Shown one piece after another: positions 1 to 7,288 of a DNA stretch of 64,000 nucleotides. Origin of the DNA: Pseudomonadota bacterium (GTDB taxonomy: Bacteria > Bdellovibrionota > Bacteriovoracia > Bacteriovoracales > Bacteriovoracaceae); NCBI GenBank assembly GCA_027487515.1, contig JAIYDL010000016.1, positions 434,001 through 498,000 of the forward strand, written 5' to 3'. The position numbers were made by a program, and so were the translations under genes. Under the pieces are notes generated by a model. That model saw only the letters and a program-made list of their open reading frames with translations. It ran no database searches and was not told the origin of the DNA. The stretch's first letter is position 1; the number at the start of each line of letters is the position of its first letter.

Positions 1-122
1 GCGTCCGACGCGTTCGAGACAAGTTCTCGGACGAAAATGTCGTGCTCTGAGTAAAGCCATTTCTTAATGATCGGGAAGATGTCATTCGTCTTAACAGAAA
101 TCGAACCTTTGCGGGCAGTCAT
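1..122 (-). CDS. htpG: HtpG (Hsp90) chaperone, N-terminal 40 codons only
   Basis: The reverse strand starts with ATG at 122 behind a good ribosome site (GGAGGA, 5 bases upstream) and reads into the window edge, so only the first 40 residues are seen. They contain [19 protein letters not shown] at residues 23-41, the first helix of the Hsp90 ATP pocket, with the conserved Glu33 and Asn37. Hsp90 proteins are cytoplasmic ATP-driven chaperones. The rest of the gene lies outside the window. A sigma70-like promoter lies upstream at 180-207. Confidence 0.9.
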   Translation of the reverse strand, partial: MTARKGSISVKTNDIFPIIKKWLYSEHDIFVRELVSNASD

Positions 123-179
123 AGTTCCTCCAATGGGCCTGAATTGTCGTCTTGTCATTTAGCGTAATAATCCTTACAA

Positions 180-207
180 AAGATAAGAACACTTTCATGA
201 ACGTCAA
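180..207 (-). promoter_or_regulatory. Candidate sigma70 promoter of htpG
   Basis: On the minus strand TTGACG (202-207) is followed after 16 bases by TATCTT (180-185). Transcription would start about 50 bases before the htpG ATG. No heat-shock operator such as CIRCE was recognised. The region also holds the upstream side of the divergent asparaginase-like gene. Confidence 0.4.
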
Positions 208-222
208 GGGTAAGTCCAGCGC

Positions 223-744
223 ATGGCCAACGAAATAGTTTCCCTTTGTGTCCTCGCGACCGGTGGCACCATCGAGAAAATCTACGATGAGCTCGAGGGG
301 TCCCTTCAGAACCGCGACACCATCGTCAAGAACAAGATCCTGCAGAAGCTCCGGCTTCCGTACACGGACATTTCGGTGAAACAAATCATGTCCAAGGATT
401 CCCTCACCATGGATGACGCCGACCGGGCCTTCATCTTGAGCTCTCTCCGGACCCATGAGAGTGGTGGCCATCCGATCGTCATTCTCCATGGCACCGATAC
501 CATGGACCTCACTTCCAAATACTGCTTTGACCACTACCCTCAGGTTACGGTTCCGGTTGTCTTCACGGGTGCCATGAAACCGCTGGGGTTTGACGATTCG
601 GATGCGGCCCAGAATGTGATCGAGGCGATCTTCGCCGCCCGGATCATGCCTCCGGGGTACTACGTGACGTTTCACGGGAAGCTCTTTCGAGTGCCCAACT
701 TCCGAAAAAATAAAGAGCGCGGAACTTTTGAGGAGATCGAATGA
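223..744 (+). CDS. Single-domain asparaginase-like protein
   Basis: The 173-residue protein carries the N-terminal catalytic domain of the L-asparaginase family: ATGGTI at residues 12-17 (nucleophile Thr16), HGTDTM at 89-94 (second Thr91 and Asp92) and FTGAMKP at 114-120 (Lys119). It ends shortly after this domain, so the C-terminal domain of usual 320-350 residue asparaginases is absent. Such short proteins are a known subfamily whose substrate is not firmly assigned. No signal peptide is seen, so a cytoplasmic amidohydrolase is likely. Its stop overlaps the start of the next gene, so the two are probably translated together. Confidence 0.85.
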   Translation: MANEIVSLCVLATGGTIEKIYDELEGSLQNRDTIVKNKILQKLRLPYTDISVKQIMSKDSLTMDDADRAFILSSLRTHESGGHPIVILHGTDTMDLTSKYCFDHYPQVTVPVVFTGAMKPLGFDDSDAAQNVIEAIFAARIMPPGYYVTFHGKLFRVPNFRKNKERGTFEEIE

Positions 745-1574
745 TGAAACTACTGTCGACTTTTTTTTTCTTGGTATTCTCCGTCAAGGTGCTCGCTTGG
801 GGGCCGACCGGACATCGCGTCGTAGGCCTTGTTGCAGAGAAAAACCTTAACCGGGCCGTGCGAGAGAAAGTGACCCGAATCCTGGGAGGTCATTCTTTGT
901 CGCGAGTCTCGAACTGGCCCGATGAAATCAAATCGGAGCCCGGGACTTTTGGACACACCTACAACTGGCACTACACTGATTGGAAAGATCAAGACCAGGC
1001 CCACGACGAGTCGAACTCCTCGGGGCGCTTAATCGGGGCCATCAACGAGCAGCTCGCGGTGATCAAAGACTCGAAGGCGACCGCAGAGAAGAAGGCATTC
1101 GCCTTAAAGTTTTTAGTCCATTTGGTCGGGGATCTCCACCAGCCTCTCCATGTCGGGAATGGCCTTGATCGCGGGGGAAACACCTGCAAAGTTCAGTTCC
1201 ATGGCCAGCCCACGAACCTCCATGCCCTGTGGGATGAGGGGCTCATTGACTTCACGAAGCTCAGTTTCACAGAGCTCGCCGATTTTGTTTCCAAGGGCCA
1301 CGCGCCGCAACTGGTGGCAGCTTGGAAGGCGGGGGAGCCAGTGGCCTGGGCGAAAGAGTCAAAGGAACTTCGGAACGAGGTCTATCCGCTGGACGTGACT
1401 CCGAGTAAGACTGCCGGGGAGCGGAAGTACTGCCAGGTTAGCGGAACTCTGTCCCCTGAAGACACTCCCAAGCTCGCGTACGAATACAGTTACAAGTTTG
1501 TTCCGGTGATCGAACGCCGGCTCTACCAGGCGGGTCTGCGGTTAGCGTCTCTCCTTAATCAGGCCGTAAAGTAG
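741..1574 (+). CDS. Secreted S1/P1-type zinc nuclease
   Basis: A signal peptide (about residues 1-19) ends just before Trp20, and in this family the free N-terminal Trp is itself a zinc ligand. The full set of expected ligands is visible: Trp20, His25 (GHRVVG), Asp61, His77 (NWHYTDW), His127, Asp131 and His137 (HLVGDLHQPLH), then His161 and Asp165 (NLHALWDEG). This indicates an active trinuclear-zinc enzyme that degrades single-stranded DNA and RNA outside the cytoplasm. The start ATGATG at 741 overlaps the stop of the asparaginase-like gene. A secreted nuclease would suit a scavenging or predatory lifestyle, which is inference. Confidence 0.93.
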   Translation: MMKLLSTFFFLVFSVKVLAWGPTGHRVVGLVAEKNLNRAVREKVTRILGGHSLSRVSNWPDEIKSEPGTFGHTYNWHYTDWKDQDQAHDESNSSGRLIGAINEQLAVIKDSKATAEKKAFALKFLVHLVGDLHQPLHVGNGLDRGGNTCKVQFHGQPTNLHALWDEGLIDFTKLSFTELADFVSKGHAPQLVAAWKAGEPVAWAKESKELRNEVYPLDVTPSKTAGERKYCQVSGTLSPEDTPKLAYEYSYKFVPVIERRLYQAGLRLASLLNQAVK

Positions 1575-1664
1575 CCTCAGAATTAGGGCAACTGATTTCG
1601 TCAGATATGGTCAGGTCTCGATCCTAACCCTGCGGTAGGAGAGTGACTCTTTATTCCGGGATGA

Positions 1665-1683
1665 CCTGGGTGGCCTTCCCAGG
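1665..1683. other. Hairpin in the 1575-1742 intergenic region
   Basis: CCTGGG and CCCAGG form a 6-bp stem around a 7-base loop. Two weaker stems lie upstream: ACTGA/TCAG near 1589-1604 and TCCTA/TAGGA at about 1622-1640. None is followed directly by a T-run, so they are not classical terminators. They may be a structured end of the nuclease mRNA or leader of the lipoprotein mRNA. Confidence 0.3.
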
Positions 1684-1742
1684 GATAATCACTTTAAGAA
1701 TGTGGGGGAATTTGACCGATAGGTCTCTTGAGGTCTGTGACC

Positions 1743-3767
1743 ATGGATAATTTTAACTTCGGGAAGCAACTTCTAAGTCAACTCCTGGTGGGGGTGCTCA
1801 TCCTCTCGGGTTGCACACCCGCGGACATGCCCTCGAGGACAAACCTAAGTGAAACGGGAAACATCGCCTGTCCGGTGGGAACGACCTGCGCCGGCGGCGG
1901 TGAGAACACGACCATCGGGGGGGGGACCACACTTCCTCCCAAGGTCGAGCTCCGGCATCTCATCGAGCCGAACCTATCCACCGACACGAGCTACTCAACG
2001 GGGACTGGGCAGGAATCGTTTAACGGGGGTAGCTACGTCAGAAAGCTCACGATCCCCAAGAACTTCGCCGGTCGCCTGTATCTCGCTGGGATCAACATCG
2101 GCTCCCTGGCCTCTCGCCATGTGCGAGTCCGGTTTAAGTTCGGAGTGGGCCGCGAGTCGGTGACCATTCCCGCCACCGTTGCCCAGGCCCCTGGGATCAC
2201 TCCTCAAACCGAAATCAGTGTCCTCGTGATGGATCTTCGTTCTGAACCCTTCCGCAACATCCGACTGCTCTACGACCTCTTCGACTACAACGATTACACC
2301 CTCGACGCTGACGGCTCTTTTGCCACCGGGGTTGAACCAACTCAGGATAACCGCAACACGGGCCTTTACTGCCGCGGTCTTCGTGTGGAAGATGACTCGA
2401 CGTTCGACGGTGTCGGCGCCTGCGACGGCGAGCAGACATCCGGTCCGGCGGAGGAATGCCTCTATGCCTACGCGAAGGTTCTTGACCAGGGCCTCGTTCA
2501 GCTCAACGGTACTGTGAAAGTCCCGGTGACGCCGTCATTTCCTCAGATCAAGAGTACGACGGGATCGGGCTACTTTCAGGACTCCATGGCGCAGAAGCTT
2601 CGGAAGCCCTTGATGGATACGATTCCCTCGAGCAGTAACGTGATCTCAAGCGTCCGGTTCAGCGATGCGCGGATCACGGGGAGCACCTCGGACACGGTTC
2701 CGGTGGTCTTCCAGACCACGGCAACAACGAGCATCTGGGACCCGTTCGAGATCCTCCTAAAGCGCTACGTTTACCGGGGCCCGTACCGGCTCGTGAACCT
2801 CGCCAACTGGGAGTTTCAGTTCCGCTACGACCAACTGCACGGGACGAAGCGGCTCTTCCGAGAAAACTCTTGGGTGTCGTACCCGAACTACCTGACGGAC
2901 CCACTCGCCGACGATTCGGTGACAGCGCCGATCCAGAACCGGCTCTACTACAATTCCTACCTCTTCCCTCTGGCGACGAAGCTCGACCTCACGGCCAACG
3001 TCTCCCACTTGTCCTCTACCGACGCCGACGGCATCCGGGGGGATCAGATCCTTAGCGTGAGCGGGAAAACTCAATGGATGGACGGATCGAACGCTCGCGC
3101 CCAGAGCCGCAACTTCGACCTCGAGCACGTCGGGTCCTGTAACGTCTCCGCAACCCTCGAAGTGATCGCGAAAGATGATAAGAACGTGGATTACGTGATC
3201 GCGACCTCGAAAGATGTGAAGCTGCAGCTCGTCCGGCCTACTCAGTACCGAACGGATGCGGGGAACGAAGTCCTCTACAGCAACTTTAAAAGTTGCACGA
3301 CGAACGCCGGCTGCGGAGGATCAGAGTGCTGTTTCAATAACCGGTGCTGGGACCAGTCCCTCGTCTCACAGTGCTTCGATGCATCCAGCACACAGGGGAA
3401 CCGGACCATCGGTGAGAGCTGTGTGAGTGACCTCGAGTGCACGAGCCTTTGCTGCAGCCGATCCAGCGCCCAGTGCGCGCCTCACAACACCATCCTCTCG
3501 CCCGCGGTCTTATGTAGTAAGCCCATCGGCGATTTTTGCATCGCCAAGGAGTGGTGCCAGAAGACCACGGTCGTCAAGTGCTACGTCATTCGTACCGGAA
3601 CCGACACCCAGGGGAACACCACCTGCCGGCAGCAGTGCTACAACGTGCAGGAGTTCGGAGACTGCAAGAGCGGGGTGTGCGTTCCTCCTCCGCAGGCGAC
3701 GATTCCTACGTTTGACCCGAGCGACCCCAACGCCTGTAACAATGCTGTGCCCGCTCCGAGCTTTTAA
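1743..3767 (+). CDS. Large lipoprotein with cysteine-rich C-terminus, unknown function
   Basis: I prefer the ATG at 1743, with GAGG 9 bases upstream, over an in-frame TTG at 1728. The 674-residue product has a lipoprotein signal ending LILSGC, with Cys24 the lipidated residue, so it should be anchored to a membrane facing the periplasm or outside. The middle (about 60-480) shows no motif I recognise. From about residue 515 there are repeated cysteine blocks, several with a CC pair (SECCFNNRC, SLCCSRSSAQC), a spacing reminiscent of small disulphide-rich modules such as Dickkopf_N. This suggests a disulphide-stabilised surface or periplasmic protein. No function is assigned. Confidence 0.8.
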   Translation: MDNFNFGKQLLSQLLVGVLILSGCTPADMPSRTNLSETGNIACPVGTTCAGGGENTTIGGGTTLPPKVELRHLIEPNLSTDTSYSTGTGQESFNGGSYVRKLTIPKNFAGRLYLAGINIGSLASRHVRVRFKFGVGRESVTIPATVAQAPGITPQTEISVLVMDLRSEPFRNIRLLYDLFDYNDYTLDADGSFATGVEPTQDNRNTGLYCRGLRVEDDSTFDGVGACDGEQTSGPAEECLYAYAKVLDQGLVQLNGTVKVPVTPSFPQIKSTTGSGYFQDSMAQKLRKPLMDTIPSSSNVISSVRFSDARITGSTSDTVPVVFQTTATTSIWDPFEILLKRYVYRGPYRLVNLANWEFQFRYDQLHGTKRLFRENSWVSYPNYLTDPLADDSVTAPIQNRLYYNSYLFPLATKLDLTANVSHLSSTDADGIRGDQILSVSGKTQWMDGSNARAQSRNFDLEHVGSCNVSATLEVIAKDDKNVDYVIATSKDVKLQLVRPTQYRTDAGNEVLYSNFKSCTTNAGCGGSECCFNNRCWDQSLVSQCFDASSTQGNRTIGESCVSDLECTSLCCSRSSAQCAPHNTILSPAVLCSKPIGDFCIAKEWCQKTTVVKCYVIRTGTDTQGNTTCRQQCYNVQEFGDCKSGVCVPPPQATIPTFDPSDPNACNNAVPAPSF

Positions 3768-3824
3768 GCATTGATCCGCGTTCTCCTTCGAGGCATAATA
3801 GGTCTACCGAAAGGAGCCCTGTTC

Positions 3825-4265
3825 ATGTCACTACCTGAGCTCAAGGACTGCGTCCTCGATCACATCGCTATCGCTGTGCGAAGCATCCCGGCCGCGCGAA
3901 AGATCTACGAAGATCTGGGGCTTCATTTTTCGCCCACCACGGAAGAGGTGGTCGATCAGAAAGTTCTCACCGCCTTTGCCCACGTTGATGAAAACGCCCA
4001 CATCGAACTCCTCGAGCCGACCTCGGCGGAGAGCACGATCCATAAGTTCATCGAATCCAAGGGAGAGGGGATCCACCACCTTTGTTTCAAGGTCCCGGAC
4101 GTTAGAGCGAAGACCGAAGAACTGCTCCGGCAGGGGTACAAGTTTATTTACCCCGAGCCGCGCATCGGGGCCGGAGGATGCCTTGTGAACTTCATGCACC
4201 CCAAGTCCACCGGCGGCGTTCTGATCGAGCTCTCCCAGCGTCCAGCCGGGGAGGCTTACCCATGA
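3825..4265 (+). CDS. mce: Methylmalonyl-CoA epimerase
   Basis: The ATG at 3825 sits 8 bases after AAGGAG and gives a 146-residue protein of the vicinal-oxygen-chelate fold. Metal ligands of the family are visible: His13 in LDHIAIAV, a His in GIHHLCFKV and the final Glu in GGVLIELSQR. The enzyme interconverts the R and S forms of methylmalonyl-CoA, linking propionyl-CoA to succinyl-CoA. No mutase or propionyl-CoA carboxylase gene lies nearby, although sucCD at 44 kb would take up the product. The stop overlaps the next start by ATGA. Confidence 0.9.
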   Translation: MSLPELKDCVLDHIAIAVRSIPAARKIYEDLGLHFSPTTEEVVDQKVLTAFAHVDENAHIELLEPTSAESTIHKFIESKGEGIHHLCFKVPDVRAKTEELLRQGYKFIYPEPRIGAGGCLVNFMHPKSTGGVLIELSQRPAGEAYP

Positions 4266-4987
4266 ACCAGTTTCAGGCACCGCCTCTGACAAAGCTCAAC
4301 AAGGGAATCCTCATCGCCACGGGAGTTTGTTTCCTGGTGGCCTCGATCCTCAAGGCGATCGGAGCTTTTTCCCTCGTCAGCGTTCTGGGGCTATCGGCTT
4401 CGGGTCTCTTCCATGGTCTTGTCTATCAGCTTGTGACCTACCCATTCGTCGAAGTCCAGCTCATGAGTGTTCTCTTCAATGGCCTGGTTGTCTGGTTCAT
4501 CGGCTCTGAGCTCGAGGCCCAGTGGGGGACGAAGATTTACCTGCGGTTTCTCTTAATCGTTGTGGCCGCGGTAGGCCTCATCTTCACCCTTGTGAACCTC
4601 GTTTTCTTTTTCGGAACCCCCGTGTACTCAGTGTCTCTTCACGGCCTCTCTGGCATCAACTTCGCGCTCCTGATTGCCTATTCTCTGCTGTTCCCAGACC
4701 GGCAGATGGCCTTCATGATGATCTTTCCTGTCCGGGCGCGGACTTTCTGTTGGCTCCTGGCCGGAATCGAAGCTTACCTAGCCATTTTCTCGAGTTTTAG
4801 CGCCTCCTGGGCCCACCTCCTCGCTATGGGGGTCAGCTTTCTGATGATTCATTTCCAGACGAATGCTGTTGTCCGGAATGTGCTCCATGCGTCCTGGAAG
4901 CCTAGCTCCGCAGGTAAGGCCCGGGGGAAAAAGCACTTGTATGTGGTTAAGGACGAAGAGCAGAAGCCTCCCAAGTACTGGCAATAA
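4262..4987 (+). CDS. Rhomboid-family intramembrane serine protease
   Basis: The ATG at 4262 overlaps the mce stop (ATGA), pointing to translational coupling. The 241-residue product has about six hydrophobic segments. The serine motif appears as HGLSGINFAL in the fourth segment, a variant of the usual GxSG, and the partner histidine is in ASWAHLLAM near the last segment. These are the two catalytic residues of rhomboids, which cut membrane-embedded substrates. The C-terminal tail of about 40 residues is basic and predicted cytoplasmic. Pairing with an epimerase gene is odd and probably reflects shared transcription only. Confidence 0.82.
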   Translation: MNQFQAPPLTKLNKGILIATGVCFLVASILKAIGAFSLVSVLGLSASGLFHGLVYQLVTYPFVEVQLMSVLFNGLVVWFIGSELEAQWGTKIYLRFLLIVVAAVGLIFTLVNLVFFFGTPVYSVSLHGLSGINFALLIAYSLLFPDRQMAFMMIFPVRARTFCWLLAGIEAYLAIFSSFSASWAHLLAMGVSFLMIHFQTNAVVRNVLHASWKPSSAGKARGKKHLYVVKDEEQKPPKYWQ

Positions 4988-5009
4988 ACTTGACCGGTCG
5001 CGTTGAATC

Positions 5010-5038
5010 TTGCGCAAGCTTAAGAGCAGTGGTACAAA
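5010..5038 (+). promoter_or_regulatory. Candidate promoter of the 57-residue protein
   Basis: TTGCGC (5010-5015) and TACAAA (5033-5038) are separated by 17 bases. Transcription would start about 20 bases before the ATG at 5065. The -35 element lies inside the 10-bp palindrome CTTGCGCAAG (5009-5018), which could be an operator. Confidence 0.35.
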
Positions 5039-5064
5039 ATCCTCTCGAATTAAAGTGAGGACTT

Positions 5065-5238
5065 ATGAAACTTAGACTGGCGCTTGAAGAAAAACAAATG
5101 GACCTTAGAGTTCGTGACCGTCTCCTTGCTGAAGGTAAGATCACGAAAGAAGAGGTAAAGAAATATCTCGATACGATGGCTGATGACGGGAAGAATGCTA
5201 TCCCTCTCGATCAAGACGAAGCTAAGACCATCCAGTAA
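5065..5238 (+). CDS. Small conserved-looking hypothetical protein (57 aa)
   Basis: An ATG preceded by GTGAGG opens a 57-codon frame. The protein is charged and helical: an N-terminal helix (about 3-22) rich in Glu, Arg and Lys, then KITKEEVKKYLD, then an acidic tail. The K-T-E-E-V-K-Y-L segment resembles the short helix that follows a turn in many regulatory or adaptor small proteins, but no family is recognised. Its own promoter and ribosome site support a real gene. Its stop codon lies in a perfect palindrome shared with the convergent fliL-like gene. Confidence 0.6.
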   Translation: MKLRLALEEKQMDLRVRDRLLAEGKITKEEVKKYLDTMADDGKNAIPLDQDEAKTIQ

Positions 5239-5247
5239 ATTACTGGA
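5231..5247. repeat. Perfect 17-bp palindrome spanning two convergent stop codons
   Basis: TCCAGTAA-A-TTACTGGA reads the same on both strands apart from the central base. It contains the TAA stop of the + strand small protein (5236-5238) and the TAA stop of the - strand fliL-like gene (5240-5242). It can form a short stem on either transcript, but no T-run follows. Confidence 0.7.
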
Positions 5248-5695
5248 CCACGAATCCAGAAAAATAAATCTGCTTAATAACGGGTGGATCGCCGAGTTTG
5301 GCGTTCACCCGTTTTTTAATTTCATTTTCTAAAAGAAGTTTCCCGGTAAGGGAGTCGAGATCCTCGGCCGCTTTGTGCGATGCCACTTCGATCACAGTGT
5401 CCTTGAACAGGTGCTCACTGGCCTTGATCATTGGTTTCTGTTCTTCCGTGAAAGTGAGGACATTAAGTTCTAGATCCAGGTAGCGCAGGCGAGAGCTTTT
5501 TGAGTGGAGATTCACCACGAACTTCTTGATTGGCACCGGTTGAACTTGGGTCTGCTTGAGCGCATCGGCCTTGAGGTTTTCGAGCTCGAGGGCCTGGTCC
5601 GTGACCGGGGGCTTGATCATGTTATGGGCATAGAAGACGACCCCAGCCGCGGCGAGGACGACCACTAGGTTGACCATGATCAGTATCTTCTGCAT
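5240..5695 (-). CDS. fliL: FliL-like flagellar basal body-associated protein
   Basis: The 151-residue protein has one N-terminal membrane segment (about 4-24) and a periplasmic domain with the FliL pattern: KKFVVNLHSKSSRLRYLDLELNV early and a conserved C-terminal region ending GDPPVIKQIYFSGFVVQ. FliL surrounds the flagellar stator and helps torque generation at the inner membrane. No other flagellar gene is near, so this is a stand-alone copy, as often found where genomes carry several FliL paralogues. A -10-like TATCCT ends only 6 bases before the ATG, so its mRNA may be leaderless or very short-leadered. Confidence 0.75.
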   Translation of the reverse strand: MQKILIMVNLVVVLAAAGVVFYAHNMIKPPVTDQALELENLKADALKQTQVQPVPIKKFVVNLHSKSSRLRYLDLELNVLTFTEEQKPMIKASEHLFKDTVIEVASHKAAEDLDSLTGKLLLENEIKKRVNAKLGDPPVIKQIYFSGFVVQ

Positions 5696-5753
5696 TTGCC
5701 TAGGATAGCACGGACTGGATTATCCGCAAGAGTCCGGGGAGAGGGATAAAAAA

Positions 5754-5775
5754 ACGGGGGCCTTTAGACCCCCGT
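5754..5775 (-). terminator. Rho-independent terminator of ald
   Basis: ACGGGGG and CCCCCGT form a strong stem around an 8-base spacer. On the minus strand it is followed by a run of T, and it lies just after the ald stop. The plus-strand side has only TTTT, so it chiefly serves ald. Confidence 0.85.
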
Positions 5776-5780
5776 TTTGC

Positions 5781-6899
5781 TTAGAGATACTTGTCGAGTT
5801 GAAGCGGGGTGAACGGGAGATCCAGGTCTCTCGCAACCTGCTCGTAAACCAGTTTGCCTTTGTAGATATTGACTCCCAGTCGCAGGGGCTTATCCTTCAT
5901 GATGGCGCGATCCACGCCTTCTCGGGCGAGCATTCGTGCATACTTCAGGGTCACATTCGTCAAAGCGAAAGTGGAGGTCCGGGCCACGGCGCCTGGCATG
6001 TTCGCCACGCAGTAATGGACGACCCCGTCGACCACGAAAGTCGGATTCTCGTGGGTCGTTGGTTTACAAGTTTCAATACAGCCACCTTGGTCAACGGCGA
6101 TGTCAACCACGACGGAGCCTTTTTGCATCTTCGAGATCATATCCCGAGTCACAAGCTTCGGTGCTTTCGCACCAGGAACGAGGACCGCACCGATCACGAG
6201 ATCGGAGTGAATCACGGTGTCTTCGATGTTCTGGGAGTTAGAAAAAATGGTATGAACCTTATTCTCGAAGAGATGGTCGAGTTCCGCTAGGCGCTTGGTC
6301 GACAGGTCGATGAGGGTCACATCGGCCCCCATTCCCACCGCCATCTGCGCAGCATTCGTCCCAGCAATCCCGCAGCCGATGATCGTGACCCGCGCTCGGC
6401 GCACTCCTGGGACGCCCCCGAGAAGGATGCCTTTCCCGCCCTTGTCGAGCTGAAGGTAAGAAGCTCCCACCTGGACCGACATTCGTCCCGCGACCTCTGA
6501 CATCGGAACGAGGAGTGGAAGAGAGCCGTCCTCCAGCTGAATCGTTTCGTAAGCGATGCAGGTTGCTCCGGACTTCATGAGGCCCTCGGTCTGTGGCTTA
6601 TCAGCTGCAAGATGGAGGTAAGTGTAGAGGATATGGTGAGGCTTCAGAAGTGCGATTTCGTTGGGCTGCGGCTCCTTCACTTTGATGATCATTTCACCGA
6701 TGTTAAAAGCGTCTTCGAGCGTCGGGACGATCTTCGCTCCGGCCTTCACGTATTCATCGTCAGAAATTCCGATCCCCATCCCGGCGTTGTGCTGCACGAA
6801 AACTTCGTGGCCGTCTTGGATCAGTTGGCGTGCCCCGCTTGGCGTCAGGCCAACCCGATTTTCATTGTTTTTAATTTCCTTAGGAACTGCAATTTTCAT
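5781..6899 (-). CDS. ald: Alanine dehydrogenase
   Basis: The 372-residue product matches the full length of the family. Lys75 (IKVKEPQ) and His96 (TYLHLA) sit exactly at the catalytic positions of known alanine dehydrogenases, and a Rossmann motif ([12 protein letters not shown]) begins near residue 172. The enzyme converts L-alanine to pyruvate and ammonia with NAD, or the reverse, in the cytoplasm. The ATG follows GGGAG. The gene stands alone with its own terminator, and an inverted repeat 30-47 bases upstream could be a regulator site. Use of alanine as carbon or nitrogen source is likely. Confidence 0.95.
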   Translation of the reverse strand: MKIAVPKEIKNNENRVGLTPSGARQLIQDGHEVFVQHNAGMGIGISDDEYVKAGAKIVPTLEDAFNIGEMIIKVKEPQPNEIALLKPHHILYTYLHLAADKPQTEGLMKSGATCIAYETIQLEDGSLPLLVPMSEVAGRMSVQVGASYLQLDKGGKGILLGGVPGVRRARVTIIGCGIAGTNAAQMAVGMGADVTLIDLSTKRLAELDHLFENKVHTIFSNSQNIEDTVIHSDLVIGAVLVPGAKAPKLVTRDMISKMQKGSVVVDIAVDQGGCIETCKPTTHENPTFVVDGVVHYCVANMPGAVARTSTFALTNVTLKYARMLAREGVDRAIMKDKPLRLGVNIYKGKLVYEQVARDLDLPFTPLQLDKYL

Positions 6900-6928
6900 C
6901 AGGAACTCCCTTTATGTAGCGCTCTCGC

Positions 6929-6946
6929 GGATCAAAAATTTGACCC
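6929..6946. promoter_or_regulatory. Inverted repeat upstream of ald, possible operator
   Basis: GG-A-TCAAA-AA-TTTGA-C-CC is an 18-bp near-perfect inverted repeat (one mismatched pair) centred about 38 bases before the ald start codon. Many ald genes are controlled by Lrp/AsnC-type or related activators, so this is a plausible site, but no regulator gene is adjacent. Confidence 0.35.
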
Positions 6947-7043
6947 ATCTTACACGTTTTTTGCTGTCAAGAATAGGGGAACTGCTTGGCCTTAACTGAC
7001 CGGAAGAGGATTTTTTCGACCTCACCGCCAAAGCTCGCAGCTT

Positions 7044-7150
7044 CCGACCCAAAAAACCTGGCTCGTGCTACGCGACGTGGCCCGCTCGGTGAGCTCAGCG
7101 GGGAAGGCAGGGGGCGCGTCGAATGTTCGTCGTCAGGTCCCTCTGGTCGG
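7044..7150. ncRNA. Candidate structured RNA, strand unknown
   Basis: The sequence folds into one long rod with four nested stems: CCGACC (7044-7049) with GGTCGG (7145-7150), ACCTGGC (7056-7062) with GTCAGGT (7132-7138, one G-U), CGACGTG (7073-7079) with CGCGTCG (7115-7121, one G-U), and CCCGCT (7081-7086) with AGCGGG (7097-7102). Internal loops lie between them. The layout resembles rod-shaped RNAs such as 6S, but I cannot match 6S, SRP, RNase P or tmRNA landmarks. No clear promoter or terminator was found. It could be an unannotated small RNA or a chance fold in GC-rich DNA. Confidence 0.3.
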
Positions 7151-7194
7151 GCCCACCAGCCCCTGAAACTTGCGCCGATTTCTACCATCCGTTA

Positions 7195-7204
7195 GTTTGC
7201 AAAC
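7195..7204. promoter_or_regulatory. 10-bp palindrome GTTTGCAAAC upstream of the M16 operon
   Basis: The perfect palindrome lies 85 bases before the M16 start. TTTGCA inside it is 18 bases upstream of TAAAAT (7220-7225), so it may overlap a weak promoter. Operator function is inference. Confidence 0.25.
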
Positions 7205-7288
7205 CGCACAGTTACCCCCTAAAATGATGATTCTCATATTGGTTCCCGAATTTAAAATCGTGACTCTGTTCATGCCGAGGATGCAACA

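Larger units (their letters stand above)
6900..7288. other. 389-bp intergenic region between divergent ald and M16 genes
   Basis: No convincing gene is present. Short open frames on both strands here have no ribosome site and no recognisable protein features. The region holds an ald-proximal inverted repeat (6929-6946), a long foldable element (7044-7150), a 10-bp palindrome (7195-7204) and the upstream region of the M16 protease operon. Confidence 0.6.

Noticed and set aside
91..675. 194-codon frame on the - strand
   Set aside because: Overlaps both htpG start and the asparaginase-like gene and has no supporting features.
6967..7195. Short frames on both strands in the ald-M16 gap
   Set aside because: No ribosome site, composition unlike neighbouring genes, and the two strands overlap fully; better explained by noncoding structure.
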